Positions 43,881 to 53,500 of a DNA stretch of 64,000 nt are shown here, piece by piece (the stretch's first letter is position 1; each line of letters opens with the position of its first letter). A program made the position numbers and the translations under genes. The DNA lies in the NCBI GenBank assembly GCA_029561455.1, contig JAKQIY010000041.1, positions 124,001 through 188,000 of the forward strand, read 5' to 3'. This DNA comes from a bacterium. Lineage in GTDB: Bacteria > Zhuqueibacterota > Zhuqueibacteria > Residuimicrobiales > Krinioviventaceae. The notes under the pieces were generated by a model. The model searched no databases. It was given only the letters and a program-made list of their open reading frames with translations, and was not told the origin of the DNA.

Positions 43881-45944
43881 ATGAAACCTTACTTATACCC
43901 CGAAGAAAAAATTAATAATAAAACTGTACCGGATCGTACAATTATTATGGCGTTGGTTTTTATTTTCGGTAGTTTGATCTTGCTTTTCTCAATCCTGGAG
44001 ATCAGGGAAGGGAAAAAAGAATTATTGCATGTAATGACCGAGCAATCGCAGGCGATGATGATGGCCTTACAAAAAGGCACAGAAAACGCCGTTACTTCTT
44101 TTAACCTTGTGGAAGATTTACTGGCGGAAAAATTACTAAGCAATGCAAGACTGATTGAAAGACTGGATTATGAAAAAAAGCTGAACCGGCAGGATATTGA
44201 TGAAATTGCCCGTGAAAATAATATTTTTCGCATAAATGTTTTTGATGCCAAAGGAAACCGGATTTTAAGCAATGCCCCGGGGTTGGGATTAGGAAGAGGG
44301 AACAGGAATGCCGGAAATTCTCAAGAGCATTTATTGGAATTATTAAATGACAAAGATAATGATGAACTGGTTATCGGTTTTCGGGCTAGTCGTTTTGGAA
44401 TTGGAGACCGCTTTGCCGTAGCCAAACGACGAAGAAATGGGGGCGCCATTATATTAAATACGGATGCCTCGGAAATGCTTGAATTTCGTAAAACTATCGG
44501 CGCCGGCAAGCTGGTAAAAGATATCGGCGAAAACGAGGGTATTGAATATGTTGTTTTACAGGACAGCGCCGGAATCCTGTTGGCTTCGCAGGGTGTTGAT
44601 TCTCTGCTTTCGCCGCAAAATGACTCGTTTATTATGAATAAAGTGTGGTCTGATCAAACTCTACATACAAGGTTCACATCCTTTAACGATCAGAAAATCT
44701 TTGAACTTTTACAGTGTGTGTCCTCAGAAGCTGGAAAAAAAGAAATTTGGCGTATCGGACTCGATACGCATAATTTGCAACATCTGCAAAACCGTGCACA
44801 AATGCGCACTATACTAGCCGCAATTTTATTTCTTGTTACCGGCGTCATTATCAGCACCAGGGTTATCAGTAAACAAAATTATAAAAAACTTGAAGAAACT
44901 CTGGAGACCATGGAATCGTACACCGGTAATATTTTGGCAAATATGTCGGAAGCCGTGATAGCCATCGATGGCGCCGGCAGGGTTACTATTTTCAATAATG
45001 CCGCGGAAAAGTTATTTCATCTGGAAATGAGCCAGGTACTTGGTAATCCGTGTCAAAATATTCTCAGCCCTATATGCCCGCTTTTTGAATCGTTACTTGC
45101 TAATAGAAATAATTATCACAATCCTGCTTTAAAGGTAATTATAGGAAATAATGATGAAAGGATTCTTGCCATCGACATAACCGTATTGCAAAAAGATACA
45201 CCGGTAATGCTAACTGTATTTGCAGTAATTAAAGATATTACCGAACAAAAAAAGCTGGAAGAAAACCTGGCCAGAAAAGACCAAATAACAGCTATGGGGC
45301 ATTTGGCTTCAGGAGTAGCGCATGAAATCCGTAATCCTTTAAATGCTATCAGCATGATTGCCCAGCGGTTTAAAACAGAGTTTGAACCGGTGAATGACAG
45401 GGATGAGTTTATGCAACTCGCCGGTACGGTTGTTAATGAAACTCTACGCATCAACACGATTGTTGAACAATTTTTACAATTTGCCAAACCGCAACCACTT
45501 TTAAAAAGTAAAGTTGATATCAATACTTTAATCGACGAAGTAGTTATATTGACACGTCAACAGGCAAACAGCAAGGGCGTGCTGATTGAAAAAAGCTGTC
45601 CCGTTTTACCGCCGCTATATGCAGACGGTAATAAATTAAAACAGGTGCTTTTGAACCTGGTGTTAAACAGTATTCAGGCTTGTTCCAAGGAAAACCAAAT
45701 TCAAATCATTTGTGAACAAGTAGAACAGCGCCTGAATATCCATGTTAAAGACAACGGTAAAGGAATACCGCCGGAGATTATTGATAAAATTTTCAATATC
45801 TATTTTACTACCCGCGAAGACGGAACTGGAATTGGTTTGAGTCTGGTTCAACAATTTGTTTCTTTGCACAATGGCATTATAAATGTAACTAGTGAACCTG
45901 GTCGGGGTACGACGTTCAGTATTCAATTACCGATAGAGGAATAA
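43881..45944 (+). CDS. NtrB-type membrane sensor histidine kinase
   Basis: 687 residues. Transmembrane helix about 21-41 ('IIMALVFIFGSLILLFSI'), an extracytoplasmic sensor region of about 270 residues, and a second helix about 308-328 ('TILAAILFLVTGVIIST'). A PAS domain follows (about 345-460, 'NILANMSEAVIAIDGAGRVT'), then HisKA with the H-box 'HLASGVAHEIRNPLNAI' (His481), and HATPase_c with 'LLNLVLNSIQA', 'DNGKGIPPE' and 'TGIGLSLVQQF'. It senses an unknown periplasmic signal and phosphorylates the response regulator encoded 1 bp downstream. Transcribed divergently from the sigma-54-controlled gene. Confidence 0.9.
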   Translation: MKPYLYPEEKINNKTVPDRTIIMALVFIFGSLILLFSILEIREGKKELLHVMTEQSQAMMMALQKGTENAVTSFNLVEDLLAEKLLSNARLIERLDYEKKLNRQDIDEIARENNIFRINVFDAKGNRILSNAPGLGLGRGNRNAGNSQEHLLELLNDKDNDELVIGFRASRFGIGDRFAVAKRRRNGGAIILNTDASEMLEFRKTIGAGKLVKDIGENEGIEYVVLQDSAGILLASQGVDSLLSPQNDSFIMNKVWSDQTLHTRFTSFNDQKIFELLQCVSSEAGKKEIWRIGLDTHNLQHLQNRAQMRTILAAILFLVTGVIISTRVISKQNYKKLEETLETMESYTGNILANMSEAVIAIDGAGRVTIFNNAAEKLFHLEMSQVLGNPCQNILSPICPLFESLLANRNNYHNPALKVIIGNNDERILAIDITVLQKDTPVMLTVFAVIKDITEQKKLEENLARKDQITAMGHLASGVAHEIRNPLNAISMIAQRFKTEFEPVNDRDEFMQLAGTVVNETLRINTIVEQFLQFAKPQPLLKSKVDINTLIDEVVILTRQQANSKGVLIEKSCPVLPPLYADGNKLKQVLLNLVLNSIQACSKENQIQIICEQVEQRLNIHVKDNGKGIPPEIIDKIFNIYFTTREDGTGIGLSLVQQFVSLHNGIINVTSEPGRGTTFSIQLPIEE

Positions 45945-45945
45945 T

Positions 45946-47304
45946 ATGCCTGCTTTTAAAATTTTGGTTGTAGATGACGAACCGGGTCAAAACCAGGCGT
46001 TAGCCGGTTTTTTAAAGAAAAAAGGGTACGAGACCATGACCGCCAATTCAGGGCGGGAAGCGCTGGAAATTGTCCAAAACAAACAGGTTGATTTAGTATT
46101 AACCGATCTCCGCATGCCGGATATGGATGGAGCAATGGTTTTATCGCAAACGAAAGATATCAATCCCGGCATAGAAGTGTTGATAATGACAGCCTTCGGG
46201 AGCATCGAAGGAGCTACCAGGGCAATGAAAAACGGTGCAGTGGATTTTATTACCAAACCGATTGACCTGGAGCAGCTCGAATTGACTATTGCCAAAATAT
46301 TTACGCACCGGCAACTGGTTATCGAAAATCGACAGTTAAAAGAATTGGTCAATGAACGTTTTCAATTCGGCGGTATTTTGTCCAAAAGTCAGGCCATGCA
46401 GCCGGCTCTGAGTATAGCTGCGCGGGTGGCGGAAAGTAAAGCAACCGTATTAATTACCGGAGAAAGCGGCACTGGTAAGGAACTGATTGCCAAAGCGATC
46501 CACTTTGCCGGAAACCGGGCACATAAACCATTTATTGCGGTTAATATGGCCGCCCTGCCGGAAACCCTTTTGGAAAGTGAATTATTTGGGCATGAAAAAG
46601 GAGCTTTTACCGGCGCCGATAAGTTCCGTAAAGGCCGGTTTGAAATGGCCCATGAAGGAACCTTGTTTATAGATGAAATAGGTGATTTACCTTCAGGCAT
46701 ACAGGTTAAATTACTTCGGGTGTTGCAGGAACAGCAGATTGAACGGCTAGGCTCCAGCGAATCAATTCCTGTGGATGTAAGAATTATCACCGCTACGCAC
46801 AAACCCCTGGAAGAGATGGTAAAAAGCGGTGTGTTCCGGCAGGATTTATTCTACAGGTTAAATGTAGTAAAAATCACTCTACCGCCGCTGCGGGAAAGAA
46901 AAGCGGATATTCCGCTATTAACAGGACATTTCATTGAAAGGTATGCCAAAATAAATAACAAAAATATTTCCGGGATCAGTAATGAAGGAATGGACAGACT
47001 GGTTAAATACCACTTTCCCGGCAACGTTCGGGAACTGGAAAATATTATCGAACAAGCAGTTGTGCTTTGCAGGGATAATATTATCGGTCTAAATGATTTG
47101 CCAACATTCATAACCCAGCCAGATTACTCAAATATAATCAATACAGGTTCTTTTCAGGAACGTGTAAGCGCTTTTGAAAAAACCCTGATCCTTGAAGCCT
47201 TGCAGAAAAGCAACGGTGTACAAACCCGCGCCGCGGAATCCTTGGGAATGACGGAACGGCATTTACGTTATAAATTAAAAAAATACAATATTAAAAATGA
47301 ATAA
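45946..47304 (+). CDS. Sigma-54-dependent response regulator (NtrC family)
   Basis: 452 residues. Receiver domain with phospho-acceptor Asp54 ('LVLTDLRMPDMDG') and 'FITKPID' Lys. AAA+ domain with Walker A 'ITGESGTGKELIAKAI', the sigma-54-contacting loop GAFTGA (219-224), Walker B 'GTLFIDEIGDLP' and the arginine-finger region 'LFYRLNVVKITLPPLRERK'. The Fis-type HTH at the C-terminus reads 'TRAAESLGMTERHLRYKLKK'. It should activate sigma-54 promoters when phosphorylated by the adjacent kinase. The sigma-54 promoter and phased dyads 2.2 kb upstream are the obvious target. Confidence 0.93.
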   Translation: MPAFKILVVDDEPGQNQALAGFLKKKGYETMTANSGREALEIVQNKQVDLVLTDLRMPDMDGAMVLSQTKDINPGIEVLIMTAFGSIEGATRAMKNGAVDFITKPIDLEQLELTIAKIFTHRQLVIENRQLKELVNERFQFGGILSKSQAMQPALSIAARVAESKATVLITGESGTGKELIAKAIHFAGNRAHKPFIAVNMAALPETLLESELFGHEKGAFTGADKFRKGRFEMAHEGTLFIDEIGDLPSGIQVKLLRVLQEQQIERLGSSESIPVDVRIITATHKPLEEMVKSGVFRQDLFYRLNVVKITLPPLRERKADIPLLTGHFIERYAKINNKNISGISNEGMDRLVKYHFPGNVRELENIIEQAVVLCRDNIIGLNDLPTFITQPDYSNIINTGSFQERVSAFEKTLILEALQKSNGVQTRAAESLGMTERHLRYKLKKYNIKNE

Positions 47305-47328
47305 TTGATTGAAGAGTATTTCTAATGG

Positions 47329-48453
47329 TTATTGCGGTATATAATCCAGCGGCAGGGTATCGGCAATACGATATTCAGACCAGTTACCGAACACCTGGAA
47401 CGCATTGGCGGTATGCACATTGCCGAATGAATCGATTATTGCCTGGTTGGAATTGAGCAGCAAAAATGAAGTGGGAAAGTATTCATCATACATTTCCATC
47501 CCGTCTTTTTGTTTTTTTCCCTTGTAGGTTATTTTTAAATAATCATTGAATTTGATGACCTTCAAACCAAGTTTTTTCTGTGCAGCATTCAAGCCGATTA
47601 CGGTCGGTTTAAGCAAACTTTTCATGCCGCGGGTAATCACCTGTTTCTGTTGTAAATTTTCCGAAATCTTGCCGGTTCCTTTTTCCAGTTCAAACTTTTC
47701 CTTATCCACTTTTCCTTTGGCAAAAGCCGATAAAAAATGTTTCATTGAACCTTGCCAGGAATTCATGCGATTTTGCCGCCATTGTTGTAGTTGCTCGTTA
47801 TCCTCCGAATTCATTTCTCTAAAACGTGGATACACTCCATAACGTACATAATCCTCATTATACCTGAATTCTTCAAGGATCAGATCAATATGATAGCCTA
47901 AATTCAAATTTTCGATGTGAATAATACTATCGGAGCTCGCACACAAATCGCGGGTGGCGGGGTCGATTGAAAAAGAGATCACCTGGGGATTGAGTATTTT
48001 ACAGTTTTTAGAATTTACGGTTTCGCCAATAAAAGCCTTTTTGAAAATTTCCATGTTACTGAACCAATTTTTATATTCATTGGCTTCTACCTGGATCTCT
48101 TCACCCATCAAAGGTTTTGGGTTCAACTTTATATCTTTGCTTATTACTGTCTCTTCCAAAAATTGCAGGATTTGCGTGTTTATTTCATAGCCAATTCTGT
48201 TAACAATTAAATCATAAGCGCCGGCCGGAATTTTATTTATTTCATAATAGCCGTTTTCATCAGTTGCATCGCCCAGGGTAGTATTGGAAAAAAACACATT
48301 CACATAAGCCAGGGCTTCGCCGGTTTCCGCATCATATACATATCCCTTTAAAGTACTGTATTCGTCGTTTTGACTAAAAAGCGGAGAGAAGGAAAACGGG
48401 ATAAGAAACGTAAGAAAAAAAAACACTTTTTGCAGCATGGCAGGGCTTTTCAT
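47329..48453 (-). CDS. Secreted carboxypeptidase-regulatory-like domain protein
   Basis: 374 residues. Signal peptide about 1-27 ('FFFLTFLIPFSFSPLFSQ'). CarboxypepD_reg-like beta-sandwich about 32-115 ('TLKGYVYDAETGEALAYVNV', 'DENGYYEINKIPAGAYDLIV'). The remaining 260 residues, including 'NCKILNPQVISFSIDPATRD', are unrecognised but have the look of Bacteroidota-type periplasmic proteins that follow this domain. No TonB box or barrel follows, so it is not a SusC-type transporter. It converges with the response regulator gene, 24 bp apart. Ribosome site AAAGGA. Confidence 0.7.
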   Translation of the reverse strand: MKSPAMLQKVFFFLTFLIPFSFSPLFSQNDEYSTLKGYVYDAETGEALAYVNVFFSNTTLGDATDENGYYEINKIPAGAYDLIVNRIGYEINTQILQFLEETVISKDIKLNPKPLMGEEIQVEANEYKNWFSNMEIFKKAFIGETVNSKNCKILNPQVISFSIDPATRDLCASSDSIIHIENLNLGYHIDLILEEFRYNEDYVRYGVYPRFREMNSEDNEQLQQWRQNRMNSWQGSMKHFLSAFAKGKVDKEKFELEKGTGKISENLQQKQVITRGMKSLLKPTVIGLNAAQKKLGLKVIKFNDYLKITYKGKKQKDGMEMYDEYFPTSFLLLNSNQAIIDSFGNVHTANAFQVFGNWSEYRIADTLPLDYIPQ

Positions 48454-48529
48454 TTTTTCCTTTCTATTTTACAAGTGTTTTATGTATAGATTTCCAAAAT
48501 GTTCCCTTAAACAGCCCTTAACATGGAAA

Positions 48530-49792
48530 TTACACCAAATCGACTATCGAACCGTAATCCGGAATGAACAAACGTTTATAAAAGCGAACCGCATAACGGT
48601 CGGTCATACCGGCAATATAATCGCACAAAATCCTCACCTTTTCGCTGTCCACTAGATTTTCGGACTGTATTGTATCTTCCATATCCATCGGCAGCAGCAA
48701 TAAATGATTATCGGCCGGGCTAATATAATTATTCAATAATGTGGAAAATAATTGCTTTAGCATAAAATGCCCTTTGAATTCAAGCTGGCTGATTTGCGGG
48801 GAATCAAAGACCAGCTCGCGGGACAAGCGTTTGTAGAGTTCACATTCCGTGCGGATATCGGGATCAATTTGAAGTGTATAACGATGGCGGTTGGTCAAAT
48901 CGCTCATAAAGGTCTCATTCTCAATCAGCCGGCATGCTTTGATAAATTCTCCTATTTTACGGGCGAATAAACTTTCCACGCTGCCCGAGCGGATGATTTC
49001 CAGAACATTATGAATAATTGCATGTTCTTTATCTGTAAATTTATTATCTTTTTCCCAGTTTTCCACCTTTTCTATGGTGATAAAACCGGTTTTTATACTG
49101 TCGACCATATCATTAAGAGAATAGGAGGTATCATCGGACCAATCCATGATCTGGCATTCTATACTCCGGAAAGAATTAACCCTTTTAAAATCAAACTCCT
49201 GTGGAAAGGGGCGGTTGTTAAATGCAAAATCAAGAATTTCTTTTTGATCCTGGTATAGAAAATGATTTTTAAGATTTTTTTCAGGATCATATAAGAATTT
49301 ATATTTCAATATACTATCAATAAAAGCGCGGGATGGATTCATGCCCTTGCGAATCCCTTTACTTGAATAAATAGTACGGGTGAGGATGCGTAGAGTTTGG
49401 GCATTGCCCTCAAAACCTCCCCAGGGATGCATCATTTTATTTAAAATTTCCTCCCCGGCATGGCCGAACGGAGGATGACCAAGATCGTGGGATAAACACG
49501 CTGCTTCCACCAAATCCTGATCGATAAAATAATCATCCTTTAATAAAGGCGATGAAGAAAGCAGAAAACTGCAAATAGAGCGGCCGATTTGCGCCACTTC
49601 CATAGAATGAGTGAGACGGGTGCGATAAAAATCATATTCACCGGAAAAAAACACCTGGGTTTTTGCCTGTAAACGACGAAAAGAAAAACTGTGAATGATC
49701 CGGTCCCGGTCTATCTGAAAAGGAGAGCGGTAATCGGCGCCGCGTTTTTCGCGTGTTTCAAAATCAAAATCATTATAAAAAGTGTTTTTCAT
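48530..49792 (-). CDS. dgt: dGTPase-family HD phosphohydrolase
   Basis: 420 residues. 'DRIIHSFSFRRLQAKTQVF' and 'TRLTHSMEVAQIGRSICSFL' (first HD His), then 'AACLSHDLGHPPFGHAGEE' (HD pair) and 'MDWSDDTSYSLNDMVDSIKT' (last metal Asp) are the dGTP triphosphohydrolase signatures. It converts dGTP (or other dNTPs) to the nucleoside and triphosphate in the cytoplasm. It is read leftwards, away from the candidate origin region just upstream. Confidence 0.9.
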   Translation of the reverse strand: MKNTFYNDFDFETREKRGADYRSPFQIDRDRIIHSFSFRRLQAKTQVFFSGEYDFYRTRLTHSMEVAQIGRSICSFLLSSSPLLKDDYFIDQDLVEAACLSHDLGHPPFGHAGEEILNKMMHPWGGFEGNAQTLRILTRTIYSSKGIRKGMNPSRAFIDSILKYKFLYDPEKNLKNHFLYQDQKEILDFAFNNRPFPQEFDFKRVNSFRSIECQIMDWSDDTSYSLNDMVDSIKTGFITIEKVENWEKDNKFTDKEHAIIHNVLEIIRSGSVESLFARKIGEFIKACRLIENETFMSDLTNRHRYTLQIDPDIRTECELYKRLSRELVFDSPQISQLEFKGHFMLKQLFSTLLNNYISPADNHLLLLPMDMEDTIQSENLVDSEKVRILCDYIAGMTDRYAVRFYKRLFIPDYGSIVDLV

Positions 49793-49824
49793 AACTATTT
49801 ATTTTTATTTTAATTATACTTACT

Positions 49825-50215
49825 AATTTTATCCACATATACTTCTTGAAAAGATTACTTTTCTACTGTATAAAAGTTGGGCTTTATGTGGATTTCTCTT
49901 ATTTTATACTCTTTCATCTATTTTTTATCAACAATTGTTATTATACTTCCATTCTTCCACACCTTATTAACACGACAATGTGCATAAATAAAAATTTCCT
50001 TCCAGCAATATAAGGAAGAAAATCTGCTTTTTAAGGTTTATCCACTTATCCACGTTGCTTACTATTACTAGTTTTTTAATTAATATATATATATTATTAT
50101 ATAGACAATCAGGTTATTTATTTTAAAAGTTAATATATAAGGGTAATCGAACAAAGGTATATTATTAAAATAATTATTAATAATCAATTAATATTCTGAA
50201 AAAAAGCCGGGAAGA
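49825..50215. other. Candidate chromosomal replication origin (oriC)
   Basis: Gene-free, very AT-rich region with DnaA-box 9-mers: TTATCCACA 49829-49837 (perfect), AAATCCACA 49887-49895 (minus, 7/9), TTATCAACA 49925-49933 (8/9), TTATGCACA 49979-49987 (minus, fits TTATNCACA), TTATCCACT 50038-50046 and TTATCCACG 50046-50054 (8/9 each). A run of almost pure A/T follows (50070-50200, TTTTTTAATTAATATATATA and similar) that could be the unwinding element. Flanking genes diverge. The rpmH-rnpA-yidC-mnmE-mnmG-rsmG cluster and two parS-like sites lie 5-11 kb to the right. dnaA itself is not nearby, so this remains a prediction. Confidence 0.6.
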
Positions 50216-50217
50216 AA

Positions 50218-50249
50218 TAAAAAAGCCCTGTTAATCAAACAGGGCTTAT
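50218..50249 (-). terminator. Rho-independent terminator after tRNA-Phe
   Basis: Minus strand AAGCCCTGTT, loop TGATT, AACAGGGCTT, then TTTTATTT. Ten-bp stem with T-run, 4 bp downstream of the tRNA. Confidence 0.88.
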
Positions 50250-50253
50250 CAAG

Positions 50254-50326
50254 TGGCGCCTCCCAGAATCGAACTGGGGACACAGGGATTTTCAGTCCCT
50301 TGCTCTACCGACTGAGCTAAAGCGCC
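50254..50326 (-). tRNA. tRNA-Phe (GAA)
   Basis: 73-nt cloverleaf on the minus strand. Acceptor stem GGCGCTT pairs with AGGCGCC with discriminator A. The D arm GCTC..GAGC, the anticodon stem-loop AGGGA-CTGAAAA-TCCCT (anticodon GAA) and the T arm CCCAG-TTCGATT-CTGGG are all complete. The 3' CCA is not encoded. It is followed by its own terminator. Confidence 0.97.
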
Positions 50327-50544
50327 ACATATTGAGAACTATAAGTTATAAATTTATTAATAAAAGTCAAGAAAAATGATAGCAATTTTTAAAAGTCTTG
50401 CACGTTTTATTTATTTTTATTAAATTTACAAGTACTACTTGATTTAAACCCACAATCTCACATAGATTTAATCCCAAGTAAGTACCAGTTAGATAAATTA
50501 TTTAATAAAAGTCATTCTAATGAATTGATTATATGGAGGACTTG

Positions 50545-53500
50545 ATGACAAGACAAATGGTCACACTAGACGGAAATGAAGCAGCCGCCTATGTCGCCCA
50601 TAAGGTGAATGAGGTTATTGCGATCTATCCCATTACTCCTTCTTCTCCGATGGGAGAATGGGCAGATCAATATTCTGCTGAAGGACAAAAAAATATCTGG
50701 GGAACTATTCCCCAGGTAATGGAAATGCAAAGCGAAGGCGGAGCGTCAGGAGCTGTTCATGGCGCTTTGCAAACCGGCGCTTTAACCACTACTTTTACAG
50801 CTTCACAAGGTTTATTGTTAATGATCCCCAATATGTTTAAAATTGCCGGAGAATTAACTTCAACTGTTTTTCATGTTACTGCACGTACAGTAGCTACTCA
50901 TGCTTTATCAATTTTTGGCGATCATGGCGATGTTATGGCCGCACGTTCAACCGGCTGGGCTATGTTGGCCTCCAATTCTATTCAGGAAATTATGGATTTT
51001 GCCCTGATATCGCAGGCGGCAACGTTGGAAGCACGAGTACCGTTTATTCACTTTTTTGACGGTTTCCGTTCATCGCATGAAGTACAAAAAATCGAGCAAC
51101 TGGATGTTGAAGATATTAGAAAAATGATTGATGATGAAATGGTATTTGCTCATCGTCAACGCGGTTTATCTCCGGACCGACCCAAGCTACGCGGAACTGC
51201 TCAAAACCCGGATGTTTTTTTCCAGGCCAGGGAAACTATAAATCCTTATTATAATGCATGCCCGGAAATTGTTCAAAAAGCGATGGATAAATTTGCTAAA
51301 ATTGTTGGCAGACAATATCATTTGTTTGATTATGTTGGTGATCCCCAGGCAGATAGAGTAATTGTTCTGATGGGTTCCGGCGCTGAAGCAGCCCAGGAAG
51401 CTGTTGAATATTTAACGGAAAAAGGCGAAAAAATTGGTGTTTTAAAAGTACACTTGTTCCGGCCATTTTCTGTCGATTCTTTTATTGCTGCTTTACCCAA
51501 AACCACTAAAGCCATTGCCGTGCTTGATCGGACCAAAGAACCGGGCGCTGCCGGTGAACCATTGTACCAGGATGTAATTACCGCTATTACAGAAATGCAT
51601 ATTGCCGGTAAATTACCTTTTGCTACTTTCCCAAAAATTATCGGCGGACGCTATGGCTTATCATCCAAAGAATTCACTCCAGCTATGGTTAAAGCAATAT
51701 ATGATGAATTGAAAAAAGCATCACCCAAGAATCATTTTACAATTGGTATAAATGAAGATATTACCAATACCAGCCTGGATTTTGATCCCAATTTCTCTAC
51801 AGAAAGCGATAAAGTAGTAAGAGCAATATTTTTCGGGCTCGGTTCGGATGGCACAGTTGGCGCCAACAAAAACTCGATTAAAATTATTGGCGAAGAAACC
51901 AGCAACTATGCACAGGGATACTTTGTGTATGATTCCAAAAAAGCCGGCACTGTTACTGTTTCTCATTTACGGTTTGGACCAAAACCCATCCACTCTACTT
52001 ATTTAATTGATAAAGCGAATTTTGTTGCTTGTCATCAACAATTCTTTATTGAAAAGTTTAATGTTATTGAAAAAGCAACTACCGGTGGAACTTTTCTTTT
52101 AAATACCCTTGCTTCCAAAGAAGAAGCTTGGGATACTTTACCCAGAGAAATCCAAAAAACAATTATCGATAAAAAGCTGAAATTCTATGTTATCGACGCC
52201 TACGATGTAGCTAAAAAGACCGGTATGGGTGTAATGATCAATACGATCATGCAAACATGTTTTTTCGCAATTTCCGGTGTTTTACCAAAAGATGAAGCAA
52301 TTCAATATATTAAAAATGCAATTAAAAAGACCTATGGTAAAAAAGGTGAACAGGTTGTACTTAAAAATTATAATGCTGTAGACCAAACGCTGGCCCACTT
52401 GTTTGAAGTTAAAGTTCCAGGCCAGGTTACCAGCAAAATTGATATGCCAAAAACTGTTCCCGATGAAGCGCCGGAATTTGTTAAAAATGTAGTAGCCAAA
52501 ATCCTTATCAGTAAGGGTGATGACATTCCTACCAGCGCATTCCCGGTCGATGGTACTTTTGATACTGGTACAACGCAATATGAAAAACGTAATATTGCCC
52601 TGGAAATTCCGGAATGGGATCCTGAAGTTTGTATTCAGTGTGGTAAATGTTCAATCGTCTGTCCACATGCTGCAATACGCCAGAATGTTTATGATCCGAA
52701 ATTTCTGAAAAACGCCCCGGCAACCTTTAAACATACCCCGGCCCGCGGTAAAGATTTTCCGGAAGGATGGGTATTTACATTACAAGTAGCCCCGGAAGAC
52801 TGCACCGGTTGTACAATGTGCGTTGAAGTCTGCCCAGCAAAGAATAAAAAAGAAGTTGGTAAAAAAGCCATTAATATGACACCACAGCCGCCCATTCGTT
52901 TACAGGAACGAGAAAATTACAAATTCTTCCTCAACCTGCCGCTGATGGATCGCCGAGAAGTTAAAGTAAACAGCGTCAAGGGTTCGCAGTTATTACAGCC
53001 CTTGTTTGAATACTCTGGCGCTTGTGCAGGATGCGGTGAAACCCCGTATGTTAAATTGTTGACCCAGTTATTCGGCGATCGCGCTGCAATTGCCAATGCA
53101 ACCGGTTGTTCATCAATCTATGGCGCTAATTTACCGACCTTCCCCTATACAAAAAATAAAGAAGGCAGAGGCCCGGCCTGGTCAAACTCTCTGTTTGAAG
53201 ATAATGCTGAATTCGGCCTGGGCTACCGCTTAACTTTTGACAAGATGAATGAATTTGGCCGTGAACTGGTACAAAAAATGGCCTCTGAATTAGGCGACCA
53301 GTTAGCGCAAGGTATCCTTGAAGCCGATCAATCAACCGAAACCGGTATTTACCAACAACGGGAACGGGTTTCCGCTCTTAAAGAAAAGTTAAAAAATAAT
53401 AAATCTGCTGACGCTAAACAATTACTGTCTATTGCCGATATGCTGGTTAAAAAGAGCGTATGGATTGTAGGCGGCGACGGCTGGGCTTATGATATTGGTT

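Noticed and set aside
50533-50544. ATG at 50533 as the nifJ start
   Set aside because: It overlaps the GGAGG ribosome site, which is correctly spaced for the ATG at 50545.
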